This document shows positions 14,238-14,482 of a DNA stretch of 14,482 nucleotides, one piece after another (the stretch's first letter is position 1; the number at the start of each line of letters is the position of its first letter). The notes below the pieces were generated by a model. That model had not been told where the DNA came from. It searched no databases and saw only the letters and a program-made list of their open reading frames with translations. This stretch comes from Lachnospiraceae bacterium UBA1748 (lineage in GTDB: Bacteria > Bacillota > Clostridia > Lachnospirales > Lachnospiraceae), in NCBI GenBank assembly GCA_002314855.1, contig DCHQ01000031.1, positions 757 to 15,238 of the forward strand, in the 5' to 3' direction. A program made the translations under genes and the position numbers.

Positions 14238-14274
14238 GTCAATAATATTATACATAATAAAATAAAACTCTCAA
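14214..14274 (-). promoter_or_regulatory. Tandem promoters for the EAL-fliB group
   Basis: Two sigma-A-like pairs face leftward. The distal one is TTGAGA (14269-14274), 16 bases, TATAAT (14247-14252). The proximal one is TTGACT (14237-14242), 17 bases, TAAAAT (14214-14219). Both lie downstream of the tRNA terminator and about 50 to 85 bases before the EAL start. Confidence 0.6.
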
Positions 14275-14298
14275 GAGAAAATATCTTATTATGTTAAT

Positions 14299-14323
14299 AA
14301 AAAAGCACTGCCGTTGCAGTGCT
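14299..14323 (-). terminator. Terminator of the tRNA transcript
   Basis: AGCACTGC-AACG-GCAGTGCT on the minus strand is a perfect 8-bp stem followed by TTTTT and more T/A, ten bases after the 3' end of tRNA-Lys. It closes the tRNA unit. Confidence 0.9.
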
Positions 14324-14332
14324 ATATTCACA

Positions 14333-14405
14333 TGAGACACGGGGGATTCGAACCCCCGACAACTTGATTAAAAGTCAAGTGCTCTACCACCTGAGCTAGT
14401 ATCCC
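14333..14405 (-). tRNA. tRNA-Lys (anticodon UUU)
   Basis: A 73-base cloverleaf: acceptor GGGATAC/GTGTCTC with two G-U pairs, D-stem GCTC/GAGC, anticodon stem CTTGA/TCAAG with loop CTTTTAA (anticodon TTT), T-stem GGGGG/CCCCC with loop TTCGAAT, discriminator A. CCA is not encoded and must be added by the CCA enzyme. Confidence 0.96.
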
Positions 14406-14434
14406 ATCTCGTTTCACCTAATGGTAAAACAAAA

Positions 14435-14482
14435 TGCCCAGAGCCGGAATCGAACCAGCGACACGAGGATTTTCAGTCCTCT
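14435..14482 (-). tRNA. tRNA-Phe (anticodon GAA), 5' part outside the window
   Basis: Visible on the minus strand are the anticodon stem GAGGA/TCCTC with loop CTGAAAA (anticodon GAA), variable loop, T-stem GCTGG/CCGGC with TTCGATT, the 3' acceptor strand TCTGGGC and discriminator A. CCA is not encoded. The D-arm and 5' acceptor strand lie beyond the right edge. It precedes tRNA-Lys by 29 bases in the same transcript. Confidence 0.93.

Noticed and set aside
1..14482. CRISPR array, insertion sequence, prophage or toxin-antitoxin pair
   Set aside because: No regularly spaced repeats, transposase, integrase, terminal inverted repeats or small paired toxin genes are visible; the tRNAs at the right end show no attachment-site duplication within the window.

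Overview
The window is AT-rich, low-GC Firmicute DNA. Gene content fits an anaerobic member of the Clostridia, most likely Lachnospiraceae (Butyrivibrio, Pseudobutyrivibrio or Roseburia type). The pointers are a response regulator with a SARP/BTAD output next to 7TM sensor kinases, a clostridial MATE pump, a FliB flagellin methylase, and tRNAs without an encoded CCA. The family placement is inferred from protein style, not from any search.

Layout. Positions 1-1322 (minus): guanine deaminase (guaD) followed by GMP synthase (guaA, cut by the left edge), a purine salvage unit with a leader that contains an intrinsic terminator. Positions 1323-1598: divergent regulatory region with TTAACA direct repeats. 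Positions 1599-6403 (plus): a three-gene signalling operon made of a REC-wHTH-BTAD response regulator and two colinear 7TM sensor kinase-like proteins. The first has lysine where the second has the phosphoacceptor histidine (residue 419 in both). A bidirectional terminator at 6423-6454 closes it. Positions 6475-8979 (minus): an uncharacterised helical protein followed by a PurF-family protein that has lost the catalytic N-terminal cysteine and the rest of the glutaminase site but keeps the PRPP loop and four Fe-S-type cysteines. Position 9157 onward (plus): a MATE transporter, divergent from that pair across a 9-bp inverted repeat. Positions 10514-14161 (minus): a likely operon reading EAL phosphodiesterase, FliB flagellin lysine methylase, DMT/EamA transporter, divergent sirtuin. 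Positions 14333-14482 (minus): tRNA-Lys(UUU) and the 3' part of tRNA-Phe(GAA).

How the genes may work together. The guaD-guaA pair turns guanine into xanthine and XMP into GMP; the intervening XMP-forming phosphoribosyltransferase is not in the window. The regulator and kinase genes look like one signalling unit in which an intact kinase and a degenerate partner of the same length may act together on the SARP-type regulator. The EAL-fliB pairing suggests c-di-GMP control combined with flagellin modification, but no flagellar structural gene is visible here.

Most noteworthy: the kinase/pseudokinase pair, the glutaminase-dead PurF paralogue with its unknown partner gene, the guaD leader with a terminator and an eight-cytosine tract facing the Shine-Dalgarno sequence, and the terminator that abuts the fliB ribosome binding site. 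None of these is proven by sequence alone to be a new system.
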